From Alitta virens (Eukaryota > Annelida > Polychaeta > Phyllodocida > Nereididae): 64,000 nt of DNA. Positions 11,148-26,100 of the stretch are shown here, piece by piece. Location of the stretch: positions 65,449,829 to 65,513,828 of the forward strand of contig OW028573.1 of assembly GCA_932294295.1 (NCBI GenBank). Reading direction: 5' to 3'. A model generated the notes under the pieces. That model was not told the origin of the DNA. It saw nothing but the letters and a program-made list of their open reading frames with translations, and did not search any database. A program made the position numbers and the translations under genes. Each line of letters opens with the position of its first letter. Positions within the stretch are counted from its first letter, which is position 1.

Positions 11148-14100
11148 ATGAAGCCAGACGAAGGTACGTGTCAGTCACTTGAATGTCTTGAAACTGTTGC
11201 TTTGTTCTCAGGGAAATATCATAGACATAGGTTTGGAATACAGTGTATTTTGGCTGATCTTGTCAGTTACACTGCTTCACAAAGACATAAAGTAAACTTC
11301 GGAATTTGCCATGATGTTTACAGTTTAGTGTCAACATATGGATTTGGGACTATGATCAATACAGTTGCCCAATACCCATGATCCAAAAGTGGCACACGTT
11401 CCTGTACACTGACAGCTGTTTTGTTTGGATCAGTGCTTATGTCACCATGGGACAAAATCCTTTGTATTATTCTCATTTCTGTTGTACTGCTAACTTGATG
11501 GAGCTTGGAGGTTTGGCAGTTGTTTTCCTTTGCCAGATTATGTTACGTATTTCAGTATTGCATCACTCGATCCCAGCTAGATCCCCCGAGTCCCAATATT
11601 TGCTCTTTAGAAGCAAGGAGTCCCTGAGGATCATGTATTTGACATGAAGTGATATTATGACTCATGTCAATTTGAAGTGTATAGCTTAGATTCTACGTCA
11701 TTTTCACTGAGTAACTACAACAGAAAACCACAAATGTGGAGCAGTGAATTATATAATTTATAGCTAATTAATTATTGTATGATCTCATTCATAAGCTTGA
11801 GTTAAATTCTTAGATCTATGACCATGGTGCCATAAGTGATGACGCTACAGTAATACATGAAAGGTTAATGACCATAGGTTATTGGTGGTCAACTGTGTTA
11901 ATCTGGATTAAGAACAACAGTCTATTTTGCCATCTGTGTGTTTGTATGTGTTAGATCCATAAATTGTTCCTGCTTGCGGACGCATGTAAAATAGTGATGG
12001 AAACTGATGATCTGTGAGAGGATCAGGTGTGGTATGATCGAATTATTTTTGTTACTGAGGCTGCTGTTTACTTCACTCATCTCCGTTGTACACAGTATAT
12101 GGGCTAAATTAATTTTAATGTCAACTGAGCTGGAATATATGTCATCATTGTGTGCCAAGTGTTGGAGGTTAATAACACTAAAAGTGAACTGAACAATGAA
12201 CCATTGTCTTTGTCAACACTGGGGAACAGAGAGATACACTGCATGAGTTTTTCAGTTTAAGGAATATATATGTATGTTTAAAGTCCAAGCTGTCATATGA
12301 ACGTGAAGGTGTCAAACAAAGAAGTGCACATGGCATGCAGGTGCTGCAAGGACGTTATAGGTGGATGCACTTCAGTAGATTTGCAGGGACATACTGGATT
12401 GGTTGTTTAATAAAAATTTAAAAGAGCATGGATCAATGGACACACATATAGAACAGCATAGCAGACCACTCTGACATCACTTGTTCGAGAGGCAGCTTGG
12501 CAACAGCTTTGTGATTGGCTGGCCCATCCAGCTGAGGGAAACAGGGAGGGGCCAGCTCCCAGGATTTTCCCTCTGGATCATTAATGACCCTTGTCACCAC
12601 ATGGCAACCAAAAACTAATAAAGTGTGGAGTACCTAACATCACTTTCCTTGCCTTGTTTGTTTATGCAAATTTGCTCTTTCAAGCTGAGATGGGCGGTAA
12701 CCTGGGTTAAGCAAGGTGGAATGTTTTGTAAACAAGCTAGCTGAGCGTGGATCATGCAGTGCACTAATGTAGGCGAATTGAGACCAGTGTGTCAAGTGCA
12801 ACATTGATTCTGCTATTAAATGTGAAATTATTATACACTGAGAGAAATGATTTATAAGGCCAGTTAGGCTACGCACAAGTATATATGATATAATCATGAA
12901 ATTAAGAGGTGCTACAATGTATTGATTAATTTAGTCATATTCTCGTGACTTGCATTCACAATGACATTGACAGGGTTGATAGTACATTTAAAATCAAATA
13001 CAAAGTTGGTCCCTGGCCAGTAATTCGACAGATTTTGGCCATGTCATCTCATTTAGAAGGATTGCACGATATGAATAATACAACACTGCTGTAAAAGAAA
13101 AACCATGGGTGCGCTCAGTGCTGTGTGCATCTAATATACATGAATGTTGGGTGCACTCAGCTCAGGTGCATACAAGCTGCTTAGGTTTCCCAGCTGCCAA
13201 GATGGGGGGAAGATGAGTTGTGCTAAGTTCTCCTTTCTTGTGGAATATTTGTGTGCAGAGCAGGTGTGGCCTGCTGTGAAAGGACCTGCTGTTATGAACT
13301 AGATTGAACAGACCATGGGTACAAGGCTCCTATATACACGTAGGCCCAACAGCTGCTCAAAACACGTCACTAGATAACACTGCTTCATTAATCAATATGC
13401 ATATCTGCATTATGCTATATATATTATACACACAACTTATATATATATATATATATGATATCTGCCTGACTCCAAATATTTAAGCAAACGCTGCATTTTA
13501 AATTTGCACATATGGTCCTGTAAAAATATATGCATGGTCATAAAAGGAGAATTCTGTTGTCCATGTTGTCTCTTGGCAGATGTTTACTCTTGCAGGTGCA
13601 CTTCTTCTTTTTTTTTTTTCTTCATTTGATTTGTATGAAAGGCATATCTAGTTCTGAAGTCTCTAGGTAGAAATTACTTCTCGGGAGTGGCATTTGCTTA
13701 ATAGGAAATCTTCATAATGGTGATTATACACTCCTGTGCAGCACATATTTTATTTCATAAGATTTAATATCAAGTAATGGCTTGGAGAGGTATATGCAGA
13801 TTTCATGTCAATAAACACTTGAGCATACATGTATATTTTGCTGTGCATGGCTGTTGAGCTTTTGATAGATGGCCTGTGCATATCAACAAACCTTTCTGAT
13901 ATTTGGCAGATTTACAGTGTATCTGAGTTGATGTGCAAGGTCGGGTCAATGGGCTGGTCAGTGCCATGACCAGCTTAGCTATTAAAGCCACCTAGATGAT
14001 TAGTGAATGCATAGCTTCTAGGAGTTGGTATTTGAGTCTAAAAATACCTTGGATACCCAAGAAAATACACACCAGCCTTGGGGTTGAGTTCTGGATTTTT

Positions 14101-17100
14101 TCCAGAGACCTACTTTTAGCAAGCAGGCATACAAACAGGCTCCACATTGCGGGCTGAACGACTTTGACCTTGGAAAGTAACAGCTGCTTATACACATTGT
14201 TATATCAAGGTCACGTCCTGACCTAGGGCCCTTTGTAACTATGGAGGCCCTCATGGGGTTGCCTAGCAGGTTCTTGTAGCTCCCTATTGTCCACATAAAT
14301 GACCTTTAGGCATGATGTGTCGTTAGAGCAGTTCAAATTTCCTATTGCTGTGGTATATATAATTATAGTAATAATGGTTGATTTGTTAGCTATCTGTTGT
14401 TGATGTAGCTGCTGGTAAACAAGCTAGCTCTTGCTGAGAAATGAAAATAGTTTGATTCCCTGAATTTGCCGTAATTTGAGCGTAAACAAACACTTGTTTT
14501 GCAGCATCATGATGATGACTCCATGATATTAGAGCACAATCATTGATGCAGAAAACTTTATCATGCACGACTGTTAACAACATTTAATCATAACAACACA
14601 TTGTCATGAGACAGCAACACTCGTAGTTTCATTAGACCAATACATATGTCATTTGAAGAGGATCACAGTCCTGAAACCCAGGTTTTAATTATATTTTCTT
14701 TGTACAATTTGAATAGTGTCTTCACTAAGTTTGAATTTATTTCTTCCAAGCTGAGCCATGAATGTTGTAAGTTGTGCAATCTGTCTTTACTGAAAAAAAA
14801 AAGGTCTCAAAATTCAGCACACGTTCAAACTCTATGTATTAACATTAGTCTTGGGGGGATTAGCCAACAGACTTCGCATTACTGTATATTCACATGAACT
14901 GGAAATAAGCTTTAGCACCATTTCTTTCTTTAGAACTGTTCGATGCACAGATTTGATCATTTGAAAGCATGAGAAATTAACTGTGAGTGAACAGTGAAAT
15001 ATATTGTTAATAAAAGGTACCACCAAAAATTTGTGACACAATATTGATCAACACATTTGTGCGTACATTGTATAAACTCCACCTATTTATCAACGGTCTT
15101 GTGTCATGCCAAAATTTCATGATGAATAATCTACTCAATAAATTTAGCTTGGGCGTGTCATCATTTTTTAATTATTTACGATTCATGTTTACAAGAATTC
15201 GGCATGACGTGAAAAATGTTTTATGAGCAAATTAATAAAATAAAAAATTGTTGCGCGTATGCTCATTCAGATATGGCCTTGAATTGAAATTATGGCAAAT
15301 TGGGTTGTTTTCATTAAACAAAGCCTTAGCTTGACAATGAATTTGATTGGCATGATTTGATTAGTGCAGCTTGTTAGACCCCTTCCACATTCAGAGCCAA
15401 CAATATGTTTTCCTTTCTAATAAATATTCAATGATTATGTGTCCTCTGTCACGCAAATAAAATATGTTATTATAATTAGGCTGATCAAATTGCCAAGCCA
15501 GCCAAGGTGAAACAAGTTATTTGCATACATCAAGTGTTAAGTAGAGGTCTGATTATGGTAAATATAATGTGTAATATAAAAAACTTATTAGTGTACAAAT
15601 GTATTTGAGACTTGATTTGGCCAATTAAACTAAGTGTATTATTGTTCAAGTGCAACTTTGTATTTATTTATTTTTCTTCCGAATAACCTTACTCAATCTT
15701 CATAGGTGACATGATGTATTCATACAATATGCATTCAGTCTTATGATCCTCCAAATAGAGATATTTATCAGCTATTCTGATTACCAAAGCAAGATCCAAC
15801 ATTTGATGGATTGAAAATACATTACCATTATTGCCTTAATATCTTATATTAATTGGCATTGTGGCTGGTGGTCTTATCTTGCATTTGTTTTGTGGCGATA
15901 ACAATGAGACCGAATGACAGGGCTTTCAGATAGTGTCGTGATTTATCATTGTAACTCATTATGAGTCAGACTGTTCACTAATGCATGACGTTCTTGAGGT
16001 TTTCTAGGATCTCGAGGAAATGGCTAGGGTGCCTTTGTTTGAGTCCAAAAGACAAGTGCAGTCGTGTTGTCATTGTCATCATGTGCCATTGTGGGATCAT
16101 GTAGATAGCATGCAGCCATGGTATGTCATGTTAGATTGACATGGTTGGACTGGATATGCACTGATAATTGGCTGTAAATGCCAGACTGTTTTGAGCAATG
16201 TTAAATATGAGTTGTTGTTGTTGGATCCTATTGTGGGTGGTGTGCCCATGGATCCACAGTGCCTGCTATATTGATCCAGATTTGTTTGTCACACTAGACA
16301 TGCCAGATTACCAGCATGGTGTCATGCATTAGGCATGCTGACATGTAGCATGATCTTGGCAATTTATGAATTTACTTCAGTATGTACAATTGGGTTCCCC
16401 ATATATATTAGACAATTTGCAGCCCTGTTAATGGGAGTTTAAATTTGGAATTTGGCTGAGTCACAAAGAGACATTACATCGCTCTTGTGTACTCACTGAC
16501 TGGCTCCTTGTTTGTGAACGTGACGTCATATTCTATGAGTACCTTTCTATTGATTAGGGCTGAAATGCTGGGCTGATAGGCTTTTAAACCTGGGTGTAAC
16601 AGAGGGGGAAAAAGAGCAGAATAAACAAGAAAATGAGGCACCCAGCCAAATGATCTAAATGGTTCATGATTATACAACATGTATTAATATCAAATTCATC
16701 GTGTCATCAATAGTGATAGTGGTGTCCCTGCAATTGCGGTGACCAAAATCATGTCCATGTGGGCGCCAGGATTTTTATTAATAGAACATCCATAATTAGC
16801 AATTGTTAAGGTGATTATTAGCATGGCTCTTAGTATAGACTGTCATTATGTGACTAGCTAAAGTTAATATACATGTGCATGCGTGTTATTTTCATGTAAT
16901 ATTTTCTCAGAAGGGAGGGAAATTGATATCTTCGTCTATTTTTGGATTTGTACATGAGTCAACTTTCTTTTTGAACATTCGAAATAACAAGTGTATTCAT
17001 TCCTTTCACCTTTTAATTTGATTTTGCAGATAAATTGTCTGTTGTGTAAAATTGTCAATATAAGAACCTGTAGTTCGTAGGATATTATCTTTATTGACAG

Positions 17101-20100
17101 GGAAGGTTTTTCATATGTGTGGTGTATTAAATGTCAGGCGCCTATTCTTTGTGTTCAGGACAAAGAAGCCGTCAGTTGGCCAGCCAGAGCACATCATATC
17201 CTATGAAGTGGTTGGGTGTGTCTGCTGTACCACCTGTTATAATCATGATAATTGAATCGAAGGTATTACAGCTACTGTTGCTATATGTTACGGTCTATAT
17301 ATTGTGTCAAAATTGTTAATAAATATATCGACACTCATAAATGATTACTTATAATGTCCTTCATTTGTGATGTTAGCAATATCAAAATAAAAACCAAGGA
17401 GAAAAAGAATCATGGAAGACCGTGACACTGAAATTCAAGGCCAGAAATTTGCAGATTAATTTTCTGCTCCACCTGTTTTTTGGCAGCAAGCTTTACTCCG
17501 CTTATTGACTTCTTAAATCTCGATCAGGGTGATGAGGATGATTGATGCTCTCAAGTGATGTTTGCTGCTGCAGCTACTGAGCTACAGCATTGTGCTCTAG
17601 CTGCAGTCAATAAGCTACACCAAGTACAATGATGGAGGCCTAATCTGTCAGTAGTGTGTGCACACACTTCATTGACATTGCCCTGTTATGTACGTTTGTT
17701 ATTGAAAAAGCAGGTCAATGTACTAATTTTTAAACAGCTATACATGTTTGTTATTGTGGCAACTGTACAGTGCGCATTTATTGAGCAAAGGTCCTATACA
17801 TGTATATTGTTTCAAAGCACTGTGTAAACAAGTCTCAGAGTTTGCTGTGTAATGATTACATGTATCTATCCTATCTATCCTATCTATTCTATCTAATGTA
17901 AAATAATGATAGTGGCCTAGTATCATGAAATGTGTATTGACCATTTCATCATTTGAAGTGCACTTGCACATTTCGTAACAAACTTGTACCCATGTTATTC
18001 TCAATTCATTAGTCATCTCCTAGATACGACATCTTGTCTGTCCACTCAGCATGATTAGAGCCATTAAATTCTACTTTTGATTGTTTTGATTTGCAGCCTT
18101 GACATTGCAAGGATCATTTCATGGATCTTTCTCACATGGATCAGGGCAATCGTGTGTAGAGATAATAAAGTCGTTGTTCTCTGCCTAAATACTCCAAGGC
18201 TGGGCTTTGAGGCAGAGAAGGATTTGAAATGAATTTAGGACATGGTTGGAATGAGTTTCAAGGTTAATAGAATATTGGTTTTCATTAGGAGTGCTTAATT
18301 TTAATTCAGATATTGGAACTTTCAGCTTTGTCTGTGTGGTTGGTGAATATGTTTATAAATATTCAGCTTCAGTTAGGGGAGATGTGGATCATTCAGTTGC
18401 TAGTTCAGTTCTAGTTCTTAAGCTCGATCATTATCCACATTGTTTAGTTAACTGATTTAATGCAGATAAGCGGGACCTTTTTTAAGGCTATAAATGAATG
18501 CGAATCTAAATAAAGGGATAATGGTTCACTTGAAAATATTTTCAGTTAATTAAGTGCTATTGTTACATTGGCATTTAAATGTCAAATTATAATGACAAGT
18601 GGCCTTAAAACTGAAACACACATGTCAGGCAATTAAAATAGTGGGTCATTGCTGTCACCCATTGATGTGCTAGATACATGACAAAGGAGTGTAAGCGTGT
18701 GTTTAACATGATGCTAGAAGTGTACTTCTAATGAATGGTTGTTGTATAGTGGCCATCTGTTCAAAGTGAGTTGGTTTTCTTCCAAGGTTGGTTGCCCCTG
18801 TATACTAATGCACACCCCTCCTCCCCCCTTAGCATTGCTTGGGTCTTCATCCAATGTTTCTTGCTGGGTACAACAGTATACAAGGGGTAATAGAGATGCC
18901 CTAGGACTGGTGCTTTCATCATTCAAGGTTATTTCCAGAAACGAAGAGCATCCACAGCTATCCGGAGTATTTTGGTCTCTCCATCCAAGTCCTGATGGAT
19001 CCTTGAGCCCTTGAACCCCTATGTCTGGTATATATGATATGTATATGGGGCAATTGAAGCATCTATGCAAGGTATACCTAGGGTCCTATAGACAATACTC
19101 TGCCCTGCGGATCTATGAAATTCTGTAGTGCTACTATCTCCAGTGCAAAGTCTATCCATCTTCAGTGGATTGCTTATACCAAACAAATTTAAACAATAGA
19201 TTACAGAATTGTATGTTTGCATTGTAATAAGCGAAGTGTTTGGATCTCTATCCACACACCTCATATTGATAATGTTGATACCCACTTTTATATCAGATAA
19301 TCTTATGCACGTACATTTAAGAAATGGGTTCCATTGCCACTGCAGAGGAAGCTAAACATGCTGGGGTTATTTTAGATATTTACTCCTGCAGGATTGTTGT
19401 CGGAGAATGCTATTTCTGTTTACTGTAGTAAATAGCAACTGAAGCTCTCTGAACAGTTGGAGAGTTGTTTTGGAGCACAGTTCAAAGCAGATATGCTGAG
19501 TGGCTGAATGCTCGGTAATCTCATAACAAATGCTATAATGTGCTCGGTGTGACTGTTTTGCCCATTTCATTGCTTTGAAAATGTTGCATACATTATGCAT
19601 ATCATCATGTAGATAATCAGATATGAACTGAGCAATGTTGTGTAGATCTCATGGATCATGTTGATTTACATTGAACAATGTTGAAATCATGTATATATGT
19701 ATTGTCTCTTGGTGCATTAATCCACGTGCACTGAACAATGCATAGATATATATCATGTAGATATGTACATATTGAAAAATGTTGCATAGATCATGTAGAG
19801 CATGTTAATAACTTGATATGCATTGACTATTGTTGTACAATTGATCCACATGCACTGAACAGTGTTGCATAGATCATGTTGTAGAGTGGTTTATACATTG
19901 AACAATGTTGCATAGCTTAGATCGATCATGTAGATACGCATTGAACAATGTTGCATAGCTTAGATCGATCATGTAGATACGCATTGAACAATGTTGCATA
20001 GCTTAGGTCGATCATGTAGATACACATTGAACAATGTTGCATAGCTTAGATCATGTAGATACGCATTGAACAGTGTTGCATAGCTTAGATCGATCATGTA

Positions 20101-23100
20101 GATAAGCATTGAACAATGTTGCATAGCTTAGATCGATCATGTAGATACGCATTGAACAATGTTGCATAGCTTAGATCGATCATGTAGATATGCATTGAAC
20201 AATGTTGCGTAGATCTTGTAGATCATGAAATTTGCATTGCGCGATGTTGTATAGTCAGTTCAGTTGTATAGCGGTGTCCTTGGGCTGTGTTGGATGTGGG
20301 CCATTATGCAACCTATATTATAAACTGTTATAGCAGTGCCAAACACTGAAAGCTGCAGTACGTGCAATGCCCCAAGTTAGGGACAAGCTTGGACGTTCAC
20401 CTGAAATGACCCTGGCATGGACTGGTAGGAGGTCATTGAACGCAATTCCCTCCTCTCAGCATGCTTGCTATTGCTTAGCCTTGCCTTGCTGGAGGGGGGG
20501 ATGGCCTGCATCCAGTGAATCAATACCATCCCTCCTCCCTCACCTCCTTCTTTGTTCAATGCTTTAGCTGTTTCTGTGCCACTTGTGCAACCAACATGAT
20601 AAATATGTCAATGTATGTTATGCGTGTGTACTGTCACCACACATTGGCAATGCATATACTTTATGTATCATAGATGTATGTGTGTGCATCCTGCATGGCA
20701 ACATCAACGTGCATTGACGAATTGCACTTCTGATGTTCAGGCAGTTCAATGCAAGGAACACAATCCATACACATCATTATGTTGATCTATGAACATAAAT
20801 TATGCTGATGAGCTCCATCTTGTTTATGTGTGGATTCATATGTTATAGAACTGGGCCATTCATGCATACTACATATGTCATATATACACTCTGTATTTAC
20901 ATTGTCATACCTTGGCCATACACATGGATGGTGAATATAACATAATAAGACATGTCAACGATGATGTGAAACACTACAAAAGAAACTTTTGCATGTTTAG
21001 AGAGATATCTTTCTCTCTGCAGAATAAATATTTTATGGCATAACATTTTTCTGCAGAATGAATATTTTATGGCATAACATTTTTCTGCAGAATGAATATT
21101 TTATGGCATAACATTTCTCTGCAGAATGAATATTTTATGGCATACAATTGTTGTACTGAAATTAATTATGACGACTAAGATAAAATACTCAGGAAAATTT
21201 GAAACATGAGATTAGCTGATTTTGGGTTGAGTAAATGTATGTCATTGTCAGTTCACAAGTACAACACACCATCCTTCCTGTTGAAATGGTTATTTTGCCC
21301 TTAAGCGAGAGCAAATGACTCGGGTCGTTGTCCGGTTTTCATTCATCTCTTTGTGATGCTCCTGATGCGGAGCCAGAGCTGCTACTATTTGACAGTGATT
21401 AGGCAGCCTGCAGCTGATGTCATTGACCTGCAGCAGCAGCAGCAGCAGTCACAGCATCTTCATCAACTGCAGTCATGAAGTCATGAGTGACCAACTGGTG
21501 ACCAGCTGAACATGACAGCGCAAGAGGTTCTTCTGGTCAGTCCAACCTAATGCATAAGTATGACAGGTCTGTGCTGCTTAAGTACAGTCAAGTACATATA
21601 AGTGCATCTCGTGTGATTTCTGATGCTTAATGGCTATTCTTGATGCGGAGTACTGCGGAGTACTGCGTTGCATGATTTGTAGGAAAAAGAATCACACATG
21701 TTAATGGATATTGTATCCCAAAGAAAGACATTAGTTATTCGCTGTGCTTAAATTTTTTGAGGTCTCTTAAGGTTACAGAAGATAAAAAGATACAAAAAGG
21801 CCATATTAGTTTGTGTACTTATTAATCAGAATGATTAATGGTGCTAAATATTAGTACATCATGTATTCTGTCATGATCCCCCAATTAATACAGTTAAGTT
21901 GTTAACGCTATCATCAAAATCATTGATAGATATGTGATATCCTATTTGCTGCCATCATCCACATTGTGTTGAACATGTTGTTGAACCACCTGTCAGTGTG
22001 ATCAATATGTTGATCGATCGAAAAATTTGCTGGCATCAGATCTTATTCCGAGCTTCTCAGTAATAGTCAGTAGTAGTATTCTGCAGATGAACCGTTATGG
22101 CGACATTTATTGGGCAGGTAATGACAGCGTAAATGGTACTCTTAGGAAATGATTGGGTAAAGGTGGGACATGTAGTTATGCAGCATAGGAGTATGTGATC
22201 ATTATCATATTATGGTCATCCTCATCATGCTCATTATGTGCATCACGACTCTAGCTTAGGGCTGTGTATATCTGACCAGTGCATGGGTAGCCACTAAGCT
22301 GACTACTGACCTACCCAAGTATAGAGTGACAAAGTGACCACCATGCCTGTGAATGACCATGGTCTCATTAGGTGACCTCTAATATTCAATGGTGACCTGT
22401 GATGTCAAGGTCTACGGTTCACGGTGTACCTGAAGATCATTTGTCCTCATGGTGAACCCTGAGTGACCTGACATGTTATAATTATGTGCATGATCCAACC
22501 CATGGTCTACAGTGTAACTACAGTAACCACTGCGGTAAGGTATAGCTCTGTGTGGTCTATTTGAAATTCTAATCAGCTAATTGGGACTGTCTCAATTCTA
22601 GTTTTGCCTGTTCGGACTTGGGTTGCATTTAACAGTGTGTAGTGGCAGCTCATAGTAGAACAATATATTTAGGCTTTCATTTAGAAGAACTACTTACAAT
22701 GCTTTAATTGTAGTTTACTGTTACACAGTTGTAAGATAACTGTTTTTGTTCCCTCACTTTTTATTGCTTTTGAAGTACTCCTCTAGGCTGTGTTCAAACT
22801 CTCTTTCAGAGCCCTCAAAGGGTCATTCTCTGAATGCAGTGTGAAATCATTACATAGTAACCTATCTGCACCTGTTTTCTGATGTGTAGAAAAAAGTACA
22901 GGTGGCACATTATTGTAGGACAAGTACCTTGATCTGTGTAGCAATGTATATGAAATAGGATAGCTATCTACGTCAAAAAAAAAAGACTTCAGACTTTCTG
23001 ACTTTATGCGTATTAAAGGCCAAGATAGGGCCCGGTACACTGTTATATAGGGCAAATAGATTTATGTATCAAGTATCTGTTGTATCTTTCAGTGTGAGAA

Positions 23101-26100
23101 TTAATATATTTTGTAACCTCATGTTTTAAATGAGTAGTTATTATATTACATCATCTTAATCATCATCTTAATCATGAAGTTGGCTTATATTTATTTATTT
23201 ATATGATGTGATATTTGAAAATGAAGATAGTTTTATTTTCATTTTTTGTTTACATGATTTGACATTGACTGTATTTAATATCTAGTAAATAATTTGTCTC
23301 CTTGCAGCCAGCTTACGGGACGAGATGGAAGAGGCCGAGGTCGTTCCGATGGAGGTGTTTATCAAACTTGGTTTGTTGGTTGTGGAGAGCAGAGTGCCTG
23401 AGCCGTCTCCAAAGGGTCGGAAGGAGGGACCTCACTGCCCCAGCTCTTCCACTCCCATTGCGATGAATCATTCATGTGAGCAAGCAGACTTCTTGGTGAG
23501 TGTTTCAGCTTATTTTATCAAAGGGTAATTTATTCTTGAAATGTTGTAGGAGTCAAGCCATCTTTTTTTTTGGCATGTGTGACTCACAACTTGTCATGAG
23601 TGACAAGATTCAACACCTTTCATAAAAAGTGAAGAACTGGCATGCAGCATAATCTTGCGGAATATACCTGCAACAAATTGAAAGGTTTCAATGCTTTTAT
23701 AAATCTGATAAGATGTGGGCAGTTCATGACTTGCTGCTTAATTATATAATGATGTCTCATCTCTCATAGCTTTTGCAATAATTATCATTAAATTATCATT
23801 AAATTATCATTGAGATAATGAATTTCACTTCTTTCTTTCCAGTGCAAAAGGTCAACCGTTCTGGAAAAGCAGATGAGTCTGTTATGGAAGAACCGTATTC
23901 CGATGTGCATTGAAGTTTTGATGTACAGTCAGTGTGGACATGGTGCCCAGAAAGTGCAGAACCTAGATTTCAGTTTGCCTACACACAAAAATGATTGTGT
24001 GCTTCTTGAGCAGTGGAATATTCAAGCAATGCCCAGGAGGTATGTTAACAATGTTGTATTATAGTAAGATATAGATGTATATAATGTTTTATTGACGTTT
24101 TCGAATCATGGTAAGATACATTTGACATACACAATAAACAAATACTACAAATTGAACAACTACAATTTTAACTATACACGCAATTTCAAGTATTAGAACA
24201 ATACTGGCTGTGAACAGGAGAAGGTCCGTTTAAAAATAATAGCATAACATAAGATATATACATGATCAGAAAATTGATGAATGGTGAAGATAAAGCTAAA
24301 TATATATATACATTAATTGAATAAGTAACTATGTGATTAAGTAATAGTTTCTGGTCCCAGTTAATCAAGGTAATAATAGTACAAAAAAATGTATATATAT
24401 ATATAGATGTATATTTCACTGGTGTCTTACAATGCCTGATAGTTTGGAAAGGGACAACTGAAGAATGATGTTAAACTCACGTCTATTTATTTTCCAGGCA
24501 TGGAGAAGCTGTGGTCAGAGTTAGAGAACTCTACCAGGCTTTGCGGTCTTACCTGTACTTCTCTCAAATCAGTGCATGGCTGAACGCGACCCATGGTCAA
24601 GTACCAGCTAATGTAGCATACAGGTAAATGTAATTATGCTTTTATGCAGCGTCATGTGTGTTCTTATTTCAGTTAAATGAGATAAAAAGTTTAAATTAAT
24701 GACAACTATGCACAGCTTGTTACTTGATCGTTGACAGTATGTAAATGATATTTTTCTTAGCTGCATTGGATTAAACATAAACGTTGCTGTGCCTAGTTAT
24801 TAGCTGTTATTTAAGTCCGGCAACTTCTCAAATTGAGAATTAATCTCCAACGCAGCATCATACATTTGAAATGTATATGAAACTGTGTTTTTGTACCTTA
24901 TAGGATATGCCCACCGGGAGAGTTCTGCACAAGTAGTTTCCGAGAGACTCCAGAATGGCACACATTCCCACTGTGTAGCATTGGAAAATCTGCCTGCTTG
25001 AAAGTGACTGTTGGAGTTTTGCAAAGACAGACTGACATCATAAGTGTCCCATGTCCTGAGTCTCATGAATTAGCGTGCCCAGATTCATTGAAACATCACC
25101 AACAAAAAAAAAGAGAAAGGCCTCCATGGAGCTTAAGCATAACGCCCTGGAATTTGTTGCCAGAAGATGGATCATCTCATCAGAATCTCTCATCATCTAA
25201 GTCAGCCTTACTTGACAATCCAACCACAGAGTCCTCGGTCTTCCTCCCTTCGCAAGCCTCTTCTGCAATGCAATACACAGCCACTGCTGCTCCAAATCCT
25301 TCCAAAGATTTCCAGGGGGCCTGCGCCTCCAGTCCCAAAAGTGACCAGAATTACAAACAGAAAAACACTGGTGCTATCCCCAAAAGATACATGCACAAAT
25401 CGCCACCAACCTGGGGCTACAAGTGCCACTCGTTAGCCACTCCTACTCTGGAGCCAATGTCTCGAAGTCCTGAGTTGGGCGGCGAACTTCCTGCAGTCCC
25501 AAAGGTGCTAATGAGCAAAAAGTCTCCATCGCAACCTTACTACCGAAGAGAGGAACGTAAATGGGTAGTAAGCAAATCCAACAAAGACAGTGACAGTGAT
25601 CACTCATCCCCTGAGATCGATCACTATCTCAAAAACATCAGGACCAATTTAGAACCATTGTCACCTGAAGAAATACAGACTTATCTAGCTAGTTTGAGTA
25701 TAGATGGACGAAGTAGATCTGTGCAGACCCCCAAGGATCTCAGTCCTATTACTGTGAATACTGAGGCTGTCCAAAAGCCAATTCCCACTTTAACAAAGTT
25801 GCAATTACATTCATATCAAGATTTATCATCACCTGAAATTATCAGTTTTGAACATCACAAAATAGTTAGCAGAAAGAAGAGTCCACAGTTGAACATAGAT
25901 CTGGCACTGTCTGGGGAGGACTTGACACCAACTGGTAGCCCTCGCAGATCACCAAGTAGTGGTGGTATCAAGTCAACGAAAAGAGCAGAATCGCCATTGA
26001 CTAGACTGTTGCGTGAATCTGATTTATCGAGTTCACCAGCGTCAGATTCCTCAAGTCCGGACAGTGTAAAGTTTAACAATAGTTCCTCGAATTTTAAGGA

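Larger units (their letters stand above)
11164..23307 (+). other. ATOSA intron 1, 12.1 kb
   Basis: Large first intron bounded by GTACGT and a TTGCAG acceptor. No conserved coding exon was recognised inside it. It holds two tandem arrays (19897-20236 and 21017-21146), a (CAG)6 run at 21431-21448 and a degenerate TATC run near 17865-17896. It may harbour enhancers or alternative first exons, which cannot be seen from sequence alone. Confidence 0.75.

Noticed and set aside
19897..20236. CRISPR-like regular repeat array
   Set aside because: Units are directly adjacent with no unique spacers and lie in an animal intron. It is a minisatellite.
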